A stretch of 64,000 bases of DNA, taken from Apostichopus californicus. Its lineage: Eukaryota; Echinodermata; Holothuroidea; Aspidochirotida; Stichopodidae. Below the pieces are notes generated by a model. It made no database searches. It was given only the letters and a program-made list of their open reading frames with translations, and was not told the origin of the DNA. Numbering within the stretch: the stretch's first letter is position 1; every line of letters begins with the position of its first letter. The position numbers and the translations under genes were made by a program. Positions 35,501-45,901 of this stretch are shown piece after piece. The stretch lies in the NCBI GenBank assembly GCA_020650975.1, contig JAIPMN010000454.1:5357-69356 (forward strand), read 5' to 3'.

Positions 35501-36452
35501 AGCTATTGCATGAGTAGCTTGGACTGGGAATTTAACATGAATAATGAAAAATGACAACAACCAGTATCCTTTAGACTAACAAATAGAGGAAAGTGCCAAT
35601 AAGCAGGAACACGGCAATGGATCTTTCTTCACATTGTTATTGTAGTGCACGTGCGTGCTACAATATTGGCATTACTGGCCAAGTGAACATGACTGGTTGT
35701 TGAAACTTAAAGTTTCATATAGTCTTTGTATATTTGCATAGCCAACTTCTTCTGAGCCTGTCACAGCGCTCACAAGTGCCATCACTTTGTAGGTACTTAC
35801 ATGATTGACTATACTCCCTGGTGTGTTGTCTGCCCAAAAAATAACACCATGAACAACCGAAAAGTTCCTAATATTGCAAGCCCCCCACGCGCACTACAAT
35901 ACTGTGTATTTGCAGGCAAAAGCAGTTCTAGTTACGAAATGTATTTTAAAATTGATTGATCGGAAAAGTAGCCTACTAATCTTGAATGGTATTTCTTCTG
36001 ATGATCAATATTCTTCATAAGATAGTAAAACAAAGAATCACAACAAATGTTTTGGCACTTGGTAAATATGGGGGGCATGTCTTGAAAAATGTACACTTAG
36101 GCTGCCAGTGAGGGTTATGTCATTGGAAGTGGATATAACATGGCTTGTGTAGAAAATTGTGCAAAGTTAAAATCCAGTGCGAAAACATGGCTCAACACTT
36201 TAAAGTCCAAACAGAACCAAAATCCTTCTGCACGTCTGTAAACCAGCTTGTTCCTAACATTTGTCTTCGACTTACCCTAGGAATTTGATCGCCCTCCTTC
36301 ACGTAATTCTTGCGAAAAACTTCTAAGAAGAAAAAGTAAGCAGTCTTGGCACGCTTGACGTGGGAGCCTGGACGGTTGCGTTTTCTTCGTTTCTTGCCCT
36401 TGTCTGCCAGAGGCTTCCTGCCTCTCTTCTTGGGAAAGTAGACAGAGGACAT
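20051..36452 (-). CDS. Two-HMG-box chromatin protein with AT-hook-like N-terminus and Ala/Gln-rich, acidic tail
   Basis: Four exons on the minus strand, 36452-36276, 27974-27864, 25697-25452 and 20527-20051, join in phase 0 to a 336-residue protein. Residues 1-31 are strongly basic and include the AT-hook core KKRGRKPLADKGKKRRKR. Box 1 spans about 32-100 (RAKTAYFFFLEVFRK, then CGAKWGLMNEEEKRP), broken by an intron between its helices. Box 2 spans about 104-178 (DKPKKPPTAYFYFLTDFR, then CGEEWNKLTEDQKRPYLD). The rest is Ala-rich, then Met/Gln/His-rich with a CAG-type run, and ends YEDEDYEEEG. HMG boxes bend DNA through the minor groove, so a nuclear architectural or transcription role is expected. 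Layout and acidic end recall HMGB proteins, but the long Ala/Gln tail and AT hook are not typical. The start is taken at ACCATGT (36452). The exon stays open 62 nt upstream to its acceptor, so extension cannot be excluded. Confidence 0.85.
21419..21880. mobile_element. Non-autonomous hAT-type element inside an array unit, copy 1 (462 bp)
   Basis: It interrupts the unit at GTGCATTAG with flanks CATTAGCC (21411-21418) and CATTAGAC (21881-21888), an 8-bp duplication with one change. The ends are TAGTGTTAACAC on the left and TAGTGTTTGCACGGG read from the right. Internal sequence is shared in reverse with the element at 2699-4139. It contains a partly duplicated inner block (ACCACATGGTAGCCTAACAC twice) that the second copy has only once. 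Confidence 0.8.
22604..22908. mobile_element. Non-autonomous hAT-type element inside an array unit, copy 2 (305 bp)
   Basis: It sits at the same point of the unit as copy 1, with a perfect 8-bp duplication CATTAGAC (22596-22603, 22909-22916) and TAGTGTT ends. It is about 157 bp shorter because one inner block is missing. A shared insertion site shows that the two copies come from duplication of the host unit, not from two insertions. Confidence 0.8.
23453..23564. repeat. 28-bp purine-rich minisatellite, four perfect copies
   Basis: The unit begins CGACAATGGGAACGAGGCA and ends AAGAAGAGA. The four copies are identical, pointing to very recent expansion of the variable purine run within array unit six. 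Confidence 0.85.
24083..24112. repeat. Short TGCATTT(C/T) tandem repeat
   Basis: About four units of TGCATTTTGCATTC type mark the junction between the ~340-bp array and the next repeat block. Confidence 0.6.
24118..24625. repeat. Irregular TTGAAC-type repeat block, ~500 bp
   Basis: The hexamer-like motif (A)ACTTGAACTTGAA recurs dozens of times. It is separated by AAACAAAATGAATAAAAATTT-like spacers of varying length, with AAGCTCAACTTGAACTT starting many units. It is strand-asymmetric and non-coding, in the intron 20528-25451 of the HMG gene. Confidence 0.75.
24711..25094. repeat. ~22-bp G-rich minisatellite
   Basis: Units of GAACAATG(C/G)AGGGGTGTGA type, with GGGTGATCAATGGAAGGG variants, run for about 380 bp. 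Read on the minus strand all three frames stay open for long stretches with HPSIVHPSHP-like repeats. That is a by-product of the repeat, not a protein. Confidence 0.8.
25452..25697 (-). CDS. HMG gene: exon with complete HMG box 2
   Basis: The exon is 82 codons, phase 0 at both ends (acceptor atggttacag, donor GTACGA). MAMYRKVRDPDKPKKPPTAY opens box 2, followed by ICGEEWNKLTEDQKRPYLD and YKKYQEAMEEWRKK. All core HMG residues (Pro-Pro-x-AY-F-F, Trp, KRPY) are present. Confidence 0.9.
25698..27863. other. Intron of the HMG gene between its second and third coding exons
   Basis: AT-rich, with a (CT)n tract at 26422-26446. No element or exon is recognised. Confidence 0.5.
27864..27974 (-). CDS. 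HMG gene: exon with helices 2-3 of HMG box 1
   Basis: The exon is 37 codons, phase 0 at both ends. The acceptor is ctactcaacag and the donor GTAGGT. It carries SEITKACGAKWGLMNEEEK and RPHQEKAIADRKRYEGE, the conserved Trp and the (E)EEK-RP-x2-x-KA motif of HMG boxes. It completes the box begun 8.3 kb upstream, and the spacing across the join is canonical. Confidence 0.85.
28236..31111. repeat. 39-bp minisatellite, main block (about 74 units)
   Basis: The unit is (G/C)GCTAACTAACCCATSACTG + TAGATAGAACATAGGC..., 39 bp long. Variants include CATCAC/CATGAC, GCACAGGC, GCACATGC, GTACAGGC, GCCCCGGC, a 42-bp form with an extra TAT, and a 33-bp form lacking six bases around TAGATA. Because 39 is a multiple of three, the minus strand stays open for up to 430 codons of SDGLVSLCLCSIY-like repeats. 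The block lies in the 8.3-kb intron between the first two coding exons of the HMG gene. Confidence 0.95.
31112..32245. mobile_element. Non-autonomous hAT-type DNA transposon inserted in the 39-bp array, 1134 bp
   Basis: The element has CAGGGTTCGGTTTCTTCCGG at the left and CAGGGTTCGCAGGTTTCTTC read from the right end. A perfect 8-bp duplication CGGCTAAC (31104-31111, 32246-32253) flanks it and is part of the array unit. CAGGG ends plus 8-bp duplications define hAT elements. Both ends carry dense subterminal GGAAGAAAC/GTTTCTTCC repeats, the kind of sites hAT transposases bind. No transposase frame is present. A 22-bp perfect palindrome centred on CCGCGG lies near the right end. Confidence 0.9.
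32246..33186. repeat. 39-bp minisatellite, second block (about 24 units)
   Basis: This continues the array at 28236-31111 in the same orientation and phase after the inserted hAT-type element. GCACAGGC units with CATCAC dominate. The last three to four units are diverged (CTAAACTAACCC, AACCTGTTACTG). Confidence 0.95.
33187..36275. other. Rest of the first coding intron of the HMG gene
   Basis: AT-rich single-copy-like sequence plus the dispersed repeat at 35641-35930. No exon is supported. Confidence 0.45.
35641..35930 (+). repeat. Dispersed repeat, copy A
   Basis: It shares about 230-290 bp with 54622-54850 in the same orientation (GCATAGCCAACTTCTTCTGA, CCCTGGTGTGTTGTCTGCC, ATAACACCATGAACAAC). 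Inside it, TGTAGTGCACGTG (35641) and CACGCGCACTACA (35886-35898) are inverted, like MITE ends, but similarity to copy B continues past the right one. Family unknown. Confidence 0.65.
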
Positions 36453-36514
36453 GGTAGGATCCGGGTAGGACAGTTCCGTTGGTGTATGGTGCAGACCATG
36501 TTGTATGGAATAAT
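36276..36514 (-). CDS. HMG gene: exon with start codon, basic N-terminus and first helix of HMG box 1
   Basis: The acceptor on the minus strand is tttgtattttag, next to 36514. The donor is GTAAGT after CCTAGG, at 36275. The likely ATG is at 36452-36450 in the context CCTACCATGTCC. Before it, 62 nt of the exon are open in the same frame, presumably 5' UTR. The coding part is 59 codons: GRKPLADKGKKRRKRNRPG, then AKTAYFFFLEVFRKNYVK, ending GDQIPR. Confidence 0.8.
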
Positions 36515-38849
36515 CTAAAATACAAAGGAAACAGAAGTGGGTAATATCGTACCAACAGGAACAAGACACCAACCGATTACCACAAAGTTAAATGATGTAT
36601 AATGATGATGATGATGGGGATACTGTGTCAGTAGGGAAACAATTTGGAACATGTCCAACTACAAAACTCCAGGAATACAATTACTATCAAGGCTTTGTTC
36701 ATTTATTTTATAAGGTTCTCTCAAAGGTGCACTCATCGATAGGTGCATTTTGGTTGAATGGAATAAGCTCATTTTCATTGACAGTCGAATTGCTCCCAGC
36801 TTGGGCTATTGTGGATATGAGGCCAACATAGTTGACCCTCTCATACTTGACTGTGACCTTTCTTTACACATCACCTACACACAGAAGGAACTATCATTCA
36901 ACTAGATATCACCAAAGGACTGAAACCATCGGGAACGACAAAAGCAGTGAGTATTTGGTAGGCAATCGTGGGAGATTGTTTTAGCATTTACCAAAGATAA
37001 CCATAGCGCTCAGTGCATAAGAATTCGTTAGGCTGTATTGTGCGGGAGTGATTGAGCACATGTATAACAGGAAGATATTACAGATTAATAAAAGACTCTA
37101 TACATACTGTAGCTGACCCTCAGAGGGTGACCAACAACACATATGTGCATAGGCCATAGAGTGAAAGGGTGTGCTTTTTCGTGATTATATTCCATTGTAT
37201 AGGGCAACCATTAAAGATCTACAGGCCAGAAAATTAATTCATACAAAGTATTAGTAAATAGTCAACGGTAACAGAACCCTTAAAGGGCATAAGATATGTA
37301 GTGAATTGATACAAGGTGTACTATTCCATGGGTACTATTAAACTCAAATTTTGTTTCATGTGTAATAAAATTGTTGGGGACTTTGACCTGGAAGAGCCTG
37401 CACCCATCACTCATTCTTATAGAAACTATTCACACTATTAGAACACTCATGTGGTATGCACATAATGGTGAATTTAATCTACAAAACTGTTGAAATACAG
37501 TAAAGTCACACAAGTCCAGTGCTTTGCTTCTTTAAGATCAACATGTGTCAACTTTAACAAATCGGGACAGTCCTGTACAAATGCAATTTGATTCCAAATT
37601 CTTAATTCTCCACTTCCACCCCTCCTCCTCCCCCCCCCCCTTCTAAACAATCCTTCCCCCTCTTTGAATCCTTGACCAAGTTAAAACCAATCATTCTAGT
37701 AAGCTTGCAGATGACAGAGGTGAAGTCATTATAAGAATCACAGAGGTAAAGAGTTTTAAAAAAACGGTGAAGTACTTTAAGAGAGCTGATCTGTTATTTT
37801 GCCTGGCATGTGTAGTTATTTATCAGACACATATTCACTGCTCAAGCGAATAAATCACCAGACAGTTTCAACATGTTTATGTGCTTACAAAGAGAATCAA
37901 AGTGGCCAAGAATAAAGAGCTGTTCTAAGCTTTTACTTAGAACTGACACATGTTTGACATGGTAAAGACAGACCTCTTGAAAACTTGTTCACAAAAGTAG
38001 TATAAGACTGATTCTACCCTGCCATAGTCTTTCCAAGATTCTGTCAAAGTGATGCATCCATATGCTCTAATGCAGTTAGGGAATTCCGCATTAAAGGAAG
38101 TCCAAACAGGGGGTTTGCAATGTAACTCCCCCCCCTTGTGTCCAGGCACTACATGTGACAATTAAAACATTGGCATCAATTCCACATAATCTTGAGAAAG
38201 CCATCTATTTTGCATAAGATAAAACATCAACAATGGATTAACCTACAAAACTACCAATTGCATCTGAAACACTGTCCATTTGGAACTTACATTTGCACCC
38301 ACTGTAGCTTTACGATAACAAATAACTGTTCATTGGTACCAAATAATGCAGTAATTTTAAGGCAAAAGTTGCACATTGACAGACACAAGTCCATTGTCCA
38401 CTTATCAGAACTTTGCACTACTGTTGATTACATGGGTGAATCTGGGGGCACCAGAATATAACTTTTTTTTTGTTACTAGTTAAGTAATTATGTCACCATC
38501 TGCTTAAATGTGCTCTGTATGAGGATATATAGTGACTGGCAGGAAGGTGTTGGAAAGCAAAGCAGCCTATATCTCTTTCCTGTGTGATGCAGCTACAGAT
38601 GTTGGTTCCTTTTTATTACACATTTCCACCTACATGACAGGATACTAAACACAAGAGTATTAATGATTATTTTCACAAGTATTTACATATTGGGAGACAT
38701 AACACCTCCCTCCCTCCCTCCATCATTTGGTATGAATTGCTCATTTTATTTGTGTTTGTTTCTTTCTTGACCTGGTATAAATCAATACTTTCATTATTAA
38801 ACAATTTTTTTGGTTAAATTCAAAATTCAAATTATATGCAGGGTACCGG
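36515..38849. other. Upstream of the HMG start exon; nothing recognised
   Basis: AT-rich with a poly-C run near 37630-37640. It is probably intron between an untranslated first exon of the HMG gene and the start exon, since the start exon has a good acceptor. No exon could be fixed. Confidence 0.35.
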
Positions 38850-39650
38850 AAAATCACGCACATGCCTACAGAGAAAAATGCTTCACTTCGGTAACTCCTC
38901 TTTCGCTCTCCTGTTCGGTATTTTTTTTACCGTTCTCTTTTTTGAACGCTTATCGCAGATCTGCACTTAAATCAACACAGTGGTCTTGCATGCTTTCCGC
39001 ATGCAGCCTACGACATAGCTATGCATTAATTAAAATTATCCAGTCTTCCTTCTCCCCTTGCAAACGTCAGTTTTTTCTCCCCTAATAGCCATCTCTGAAC
39101 GAGTTTACCGTTGGTTTGACGCAACCGTCTCCCCGCAAATGAAATGAGTTGTTAGAGAAGTATCGTCTTACCCACTTAGGACACAATTTAATCCTCTATG
39201 CTCAATCCCATTCAGTTGCCAATCTGAATACTGCATTAGCAAACTCTCGGAGCTTTCTCTGTTTTTCGCCCGAGCTATACACTTCATTAATATCCCCGGA
39301 ATGAAATGAACACCCCAGCCAGCCAATTAATGCAATGGTGAACGTGACATTGTGTGTAAATTCAATATTTTTTCTTTCCCTCTCTTGTGTAGCAGAGTTT
39401 TCTTGCTTGTGTTCATGTTCTCAGCTGCTTCTAGATGAATAGCTAATCAGTTTTCATCCATTCTCTCATGCCACTCCTTGCCTCGGAAAAAAAAAAAAAA
39501 ACCATCGCAACATGGATGTCAGCAAAGTTTGGTTACGGGGGAAGAGCGTTGGTTTGGGATTATAAAAAAATTATTGCGTGGCTGTTTTTAAAAAGACCGT
39601 GTTTGCAAAACGCTCGTTCTCCGTGGTGGCATTTAAGTCGCCCTCTTGAT
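38850..39650. promoter_or_regulatory. CpG-richer block, possible promoter/5' UTR region of the HMG gene
   Basis: CG dinucleotides are clearly denser here than in the flanks (roughly 14 in the first 320 bp). On the minus strand a donor-like CCTAAGTGG/GTAAGA sits at about 39174, which could end an untranslated first exon. A 123-codon plus-strand frame at 39468-39839 crosses the block, but its composition is not convincing. Low confidence. Confidence 0.25.
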
Positions 39651-41321
39651 GGCTTTTTAACGTATTTACATTTGTCAAGTTCTTGGTGTGATGAACATGC
39701 TGTCAACCCTTACACATTAAATACAAACTTAGCCAGCTTGATCAGGACTGGAAATATTCAAAAGAGAATCATTTATATGACACGTAAACATACAAACTTA
39801 AACATTTTCAAGGGCTGGATACGTGCATGTGAGGGTTAATCTCATTTCAACTTCATCTGCCATCTGTTAATTAAGGCTTACCCTTAGAACTCCTTTTTAT
39901 CTTTCTTTCTCACTTCCTTTTGTCAAACTTTCTTGGTTTCCTTTTCTCTTTTCTACATTCTGTTAAAAACTTCTAGGTAACACCTGACAATGTTTCAATA
40001 TACACCAACATTTTGGGTAGGCTATGCAGGGGTTCTATATTTTTGACAAATTTAAAATATTAAAAGATTGAAGGTGACAAGAAACTAGAACAGCAATACA
40101 GATGAATGTCAACAATCTCTGATAACAGTTCATGTGTAAGACAACATAGTCAGACAAATGCATGGTCGCTCGCCCATGTTAAATGTTTTAACTTGCCTAT
40201 GGCATAAGTCTTTACTCCATGGTTGCTTTGTAAAATGTTAATGGCGAAAAATACAAAACTGACGACCAGTAACAATTAGACCACAAGCACATTTGCACAA
40301 AACTTGTGGTGAAACATACACCTGTAGTAGGCATAAATATATATCCACATTGCCTGCTATGTACACTTTTAATGGACTATCGCGAAAAGTTTGCAAAACC
40401 ATAACACCTTTTGCCAACGCCTAACATTTATTCCTTTCGATGAAATCCTATATCACATTTATTTAATAAACTTCCAAAAACAAAACCGCATATTTCTTCG
40501 TAAGACTAGCCTTTTGCATGTTAATTTAGCAAAGTTGCCAAAAGTGTACAGGAACTTAGTCTTGCCTATTTCAACATTTTCATACATGTACAATGCGTGC
40601 TCGACGTAGCCTATGCCAAATAAAGGCACATGTGAAACCACTGCTGCAGAGTTAGTCTGTATGCCTTCATGTTTCACTACTGAATTCAGGAGGCCTATCA
40701 AGCATTCGTTTTTGAACTAAAGTTTTGAAAGGTGGCCTAACCTCAAGGAAAGCAAAGGCCAAATCTAATTTGAACATAGACCTAACATTAGACAATACTG
40801 CCATTCTTTGATCTGACAATATTTATATTTGAATTTATAATACACAAAGATTTCATGTATAATCTTAGGGCTCTAGTTGGCTGCAGTGGGCCAGGCTTTG
40901 ATAAATACACGTTTGATTTGGTACAGTTTGGTACAATTTTTTTTTCTATACTGTAGTGTCATGTCCCGCTTCAGAGCACTCGTAGTGTCGTTATGAGCAG
41001 TATGAATATCATGTTTCTATCGGATTAAGGTCCGAAACTGTTTGAACTGACAATACCAGTGCTTTGAAGCATGACATCTGAGCAAAGTTTAGAGAGGTAG
41101 TAGCATTAGGAAATTGTCCCAACTGGCTGCAGGTACTAGTGAAATACTGTCAGTATGCATCTTCCATCAATTTGGCCAATCAATAACATTCACATATATG
41201 CTCAAGACATGAACCCCGGGAATTTCAAAAGAGAAACATGTGGGTTGTACTAAAAGGGACCTATTGTAAAATGAGTAACAATACAGTCTGCATCTCTCAG
41301 GACTTGGTGTGGAGCAGTACT

Positions 41322-41427
41322 TAACATGACACCCACTACATGATACACACTACTAACATGACACCCACTAACATGACACCCACTACATGACACCCACTAA
41401 ATGACACCCACAACATGACACCCACCA
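41322..41427. repeat. Short ACATGACACCCACT tandem repeat
   Basis: Six to seven drifting units of 13-18 bp, all built on CATGACACCCACTA. Confidence 0.75.
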
Positions 41428-42735
41428 CAAGCATTTCAGAGCAAAATTTCACAAATCAACGGTCACAATAAGTAGCTTTTATTTTGTTATTCTCTTCAGT
41501 TCAGTTCAATAAAACAACAAGGATGAAACCAGTAACAATTCCAGAGAAGTGGAGGAGAGCTGAAGAAGCTAGATCTATGCTTTTACTATATCTTGACAAT
41601 CAGCTATGATAAATATTAGGAATTCGCTAAAAGATAACAATGACATCACATACCTGTCAAGCATTATCTCAATACGTAGTTCACATACTGAGATTTTAAA
41701 ATCAATAGAAATTTGCAATGCTGTAAAAAACTGAACCCCATAAATGCTATAACAATTGTGAAGAATCATATCAGTACTAAAATTGGACAAATTTCATTGC
41801 CTTTCATATAGCCTTTGATGTTACACATTGCTACATTAGACAGTCATATTGTATCTATAACAATTAAAACTCTTACATATGTACTTGATGTTTGTTGACT
41901 CCCAAGGTAATGAAGGGTTACTATGTTTTGCACCATGCATATATACTCCAGAACTTATCGGTTTGGGTATTTACGAACAAGGATACTGGCGTTTGGCTAG
42001 CTTAGGAGAGTGCGTTAGTGTGGTAGGAGACAGGAAAGATAGAAGTAGTAACATACCATCACAAATATTGTTTGTAAAACATTCTTTTCTTTGCAGAAGA
42101 CATGACTACTAAAAGGGACACAACATTCTATTCCAACCTGTCTAAGACTATGCGTTCTTAGTTAATCGTATGCCGTCTGGTGTATGGAAGTAACGGTTTG
42201 CACAAAGAGAACCTTGCTATAACACAGGACGACCAAGACGACAGGTTCACAGATAATACAATTATGACATACAGTATTGTATATAATCTCTTACAGTGTA
42301 CACTAAAAGCTGGGAAAATGTTATTTGGTGTCTTAAAAGACAACTTTCAAGTACAGTACTACACAGTGTGCTAACAAACAATGTCTCATTGTCCAAGAAA
42401 GAAAAACAATAGGAAGAAGACCAACAACAACACAAAAGAAAATATACAAATTTTGTAGCACTGGACTTATGAGAGTAATTAATTACAGCACCTGACAAAC
42501 TCAAGTAGAATGTGAGCTCTTGCTTTTAGGAATAGTTTAGTACTGCTTTAGCATTATTATAGGGTCTGTGTTATCTGTCAAGGATTTGAGAAGCCTTGAA
42601 CCTATTTGGATCTTACTATGTAACAAAACCGTAAAATATGGATATCTTTATGCTGTTCAATTGTCATCTTGCCATCCTACCAGCGATTTAACTGATCGAC
42701 ATATATAGGCTAGTCCAATCGAAATCCATCTATCC

Positions 42736-42852
42736 AGAGAGATAGAGCTCTATCTTCTGTATCTAGAAAAGAGAGCACTATCTTTGTATCTAGATAGAGT
42801 GCACTATCTTTCTCTTTTGCATATTTTTGGCATATTTTTGGCATATTTTTCA
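42736..42852. repeat. Mixed inverted and direct repeats
   Basis: GATAGAGCTCTATC is a perfect palindrome. It is followed by repeated GCACTATCTTT and TATCTAGATA, then three copies of CATATTTTTGG. It may be a small local expansion. Confidence 0.5.
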
Positions 42853-45826
42853 ATGAGCCTAGTTCCTTGGTACTGTTCGGTAAGTACTAAGCACTACAAC
42901 TATTTATCTTTTTTTGCTGCTTTAGCGTAAACTTTTAGAATGTATGTATATATATAAACATATATCATAATTTGATTGTATTAAATCAACTATCTGTCAC
43001 CTAGTCATCTTATAAATAATTGGTAGCAGTAATGTAACATCACCTCTCACAGGACTGAAGTATACCATACATGGAGAATATGAAATGTCCCCAACTGTAC
43101 TACTTCACCTTCACTCCCTTAACACCTTTTGCTATTTATAGTCACTCCCTCCCTCATTCCACTGCAAAGAAACCCACCCTGCCACATATTTCACAGTGTC
43201 CTATATGTATATATTACTGTATGGGACTTTTGGTATATTGTGTGGCCATCCACATACTGTAATGTAGATGCATACATATGTTATGAACCCCTCACAACAA
43301 GTCCAGAACCCATTCCAGTTTCTTTCTCATTACTATTTCTAATCATTCTCCCTGCTGTTGATTATTTAATATATTTTTTGACACCTATCCTTGCCCTCGT
43401 GATGAAGCTCTCCCCCCCCCTCCACCCCTGCCCCCTTTACCTTTTCCGCACACTCCTCTATTTTCCTCACATTGCTTCAAATGTATGTGCTGCTCATAGT
43501 TGGTACAAGGTGTGGCTGAAATCAAATCTACTTACTGCAAGGATAGCTTTTATTACTCCTGGTATGTACAGACCCATTAACCACAACATGATTCAAACTA
43601 AGTTTGGGTTTTGATTTTGTGCTGGTAAGGTTACAAAGCAGAGTTGACTGATATCATCCAAGGACGTTCCTGCTATTTATGTGGTTTTTAACAATTTTCC
43701 TATCCACTGCTGCAGTTTTAATGCATACCCTGCTATTATCAAAAAACATGAAGTGGCACGGCAAGAAGAAATCGTTATGACTGTCTACGAACACGGAGTT
43801 GTATCTTTCCATCGTATAACATTACGCTGATGCCCTCAGCTACTTGTGACTTCCCTCTGCAATTACGACTGCTTACCCACAATCCCTCTCCCCAATCCCC
43901 CCCCCCTCCCACCTCCCACACACACATAACAAAGGTAGAATACAGAGAATACAAACAGACTTTGTGTTCGTAATGCATTTTGAAAATCAAAAGACAACTC
44001 AAAGAGACAGCACAAACATCTTCACCATTACAAAAGAATCCAGACGATGAAGCAAGACTTTTGGAAGGAAACAAAATGATATGGATCAGTTGGGACCATT
44101 TTCAAGGGAGAAAACCCCAGAAAAGCCTCTGTTGTTGTATCGCTTTAGATCAAATAATGGAAATTGACGAACCAGCCATCCAGAGCAATATATCCTGTTG
44201 TCTTGTTAGTCTACAATCTGCAGCACAGCCTCAATCTACCGTCTGCTTGTATTAAAGCATTGTTTTACAAATCTAATTGATGAAACAGCGCGGTACGAAT
44301 GATTCAATGCTAAGTTATGAGAGGCTACACACGCGCAAAGAGGATTTTTTTATTTCAAGGTCTGACTTCCTGTAGCTCTCATTTGATGTGTTTTCATTGA
44401 CCAATTTTTTTTTTTTACTTCTGAGAAATAATCCTGACACATTTGATAGTTTGTTATTCTTACAAACATTGGCCTCCTTGAAATATCTCATAAATACGTT
44501 TTACCACTTTCGGTCTCTCTATCGCAATATTTATATCACAGAACTACTGTACCCTATTTCTAACTTTGCGACCTTCATTCTAGCTAAATCTTAAGTTATC
44601 ACAACTAATTTTTAACCTTGGAATATCTTACTCACTATAATTACTTTGTTATTATTTATACAGTTTCCACCATGAAATATCTACACACTTAAGGCTACTT
44701 CCATGAATAACCTACATTTCATTGTTACTTACAAGTTACTGAGAATATACTTGTAAGCAGCTTGGTTCATTGGAATTTCTCTATACTGTGCTATATAAAT
44801 TACAGGTTATTTTACTAAATTACTTATATTATTTACATTGTTATTAAAGAACTCCGCTCCTACAACTAGAGTATCTCTTTTAATTTCCTTAATCACCAGA
44901 TTCCATCCTGATTTCTGTGTCATTTGGCTATAACATCACTTTCCTTAGGCTAGACAATCTCAGCATATGTTATACTGTTAGGCTATATTATAGCATTTTT
45001 TTTGCCCTTTCCACTTTACCTCAACCTCAACCTCTTCGCAATTCATTTATTCTAAATCAATTAATACTACTGCATTAGAAACAATACACATTTGCAAATT
45101 ACCGAAGTTGATGTTCTAGTAAAACCATGTTAGTGACATTTTGTTTTTACAATTTGTACACCGACCGGTGGTTCCCGGTTTTAATATATTCTTTTCTTTC
45201 TCAATCATCCAGTTGTAACTTGTATCAAGTTCTAAATCCCATCTCCCAACTTTATCGCATATCACCCACCGTACAACACATGTGTTTGCCAATACTCACA
45301 TTCATGAAACACATTCTATTTAAATTTGACGCATTCCGCATGTACAAGTGGACTGTTCTCTCGCAGCCAGAAGACATAAATCTTACGGTTTCAATCAATA
45401 AAATGTTAGTCATCGTTCTCATATCAACTCATAATCTTCGACAGAAAAAAAAAGAAAAAAAAAATCACTACACACACAGAAGTTACATGATGTTGCAAGT
45501 TACCGTATATGTGAATGCTCACTGCTATATCAGGGGATTTCATTGCTTGTTGTTTTTGGCCTAAACTGCAACAACAGGTGACATCATACTAATCTAACAT
45601 GCAAAGTATCTAATGAATAAACCACTGTATAGACATAAACAAAAATAATAAACAACCATCATTTTCTACTTGCAAAACTGTTTCAAAATATATACTACGT
45701 CATTAACTCACTGCAGGGCATTCAAAGGCCTGCTGATAAAATGACGGGAATTCACACATTTCCTTTTCATTAAGACTATAGATCTCAACATTTCGAGACA
45801 ACTAACTGTGGCTGGTGCTTTACCTC

Positions 45827-45901
45827 AAGCACAATGAACCCACTTCTAATGGCTTCCATTAATTCCTCATTACTTTTAGCAAAGATGTTCAAAGCCATCG
45901 T
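45827..45901 (-). other. Possible isolated coding exon (25 codons), unproven
   Basis: On the minus strand an ATG in the context CAACGATGG opens a 25-codon frame beginning MALNIFAKSNEELMEAI, ending in GAG directly before a GTAAAG donor. Its composition is more protein-like than its surroundings. It does not join in frame to the HMG start exon, which needs a phase-1 partner, and no next exon was found. It could be chance. Confidence 0.2.

Larger units (their letters stand above)
39840..45826. other. No gene recognised
   Basis: AT-rich DNA with the small repeats listed. Poly-C runs lie near 43411-43420 and 43899-43907. Open frames reach 161 codons (43129-43614, plus) but read as low-complexity hydrophobic peptides from AT-rich DNA, with no supported splice partners. 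Confidence 0.35.

Noticed and set aside
38834-38850. CAGGGTACCGG as a hAT left end
   Set aside because: No matching inverted end or 8-bp duplication was found nearby.
39468-39839. 123-codon plus-strand open frame
   Set aside because: No supported splice partners, no recognisable domain and an A-run near the start; it lies in the CpG-richer block where longer chance frames are expected.
43129-43614. 161-codon plus-strand open frame
   Set aside because: Composition is that of AT-rich non-coding DNA with a C-run; no domain or splice support.
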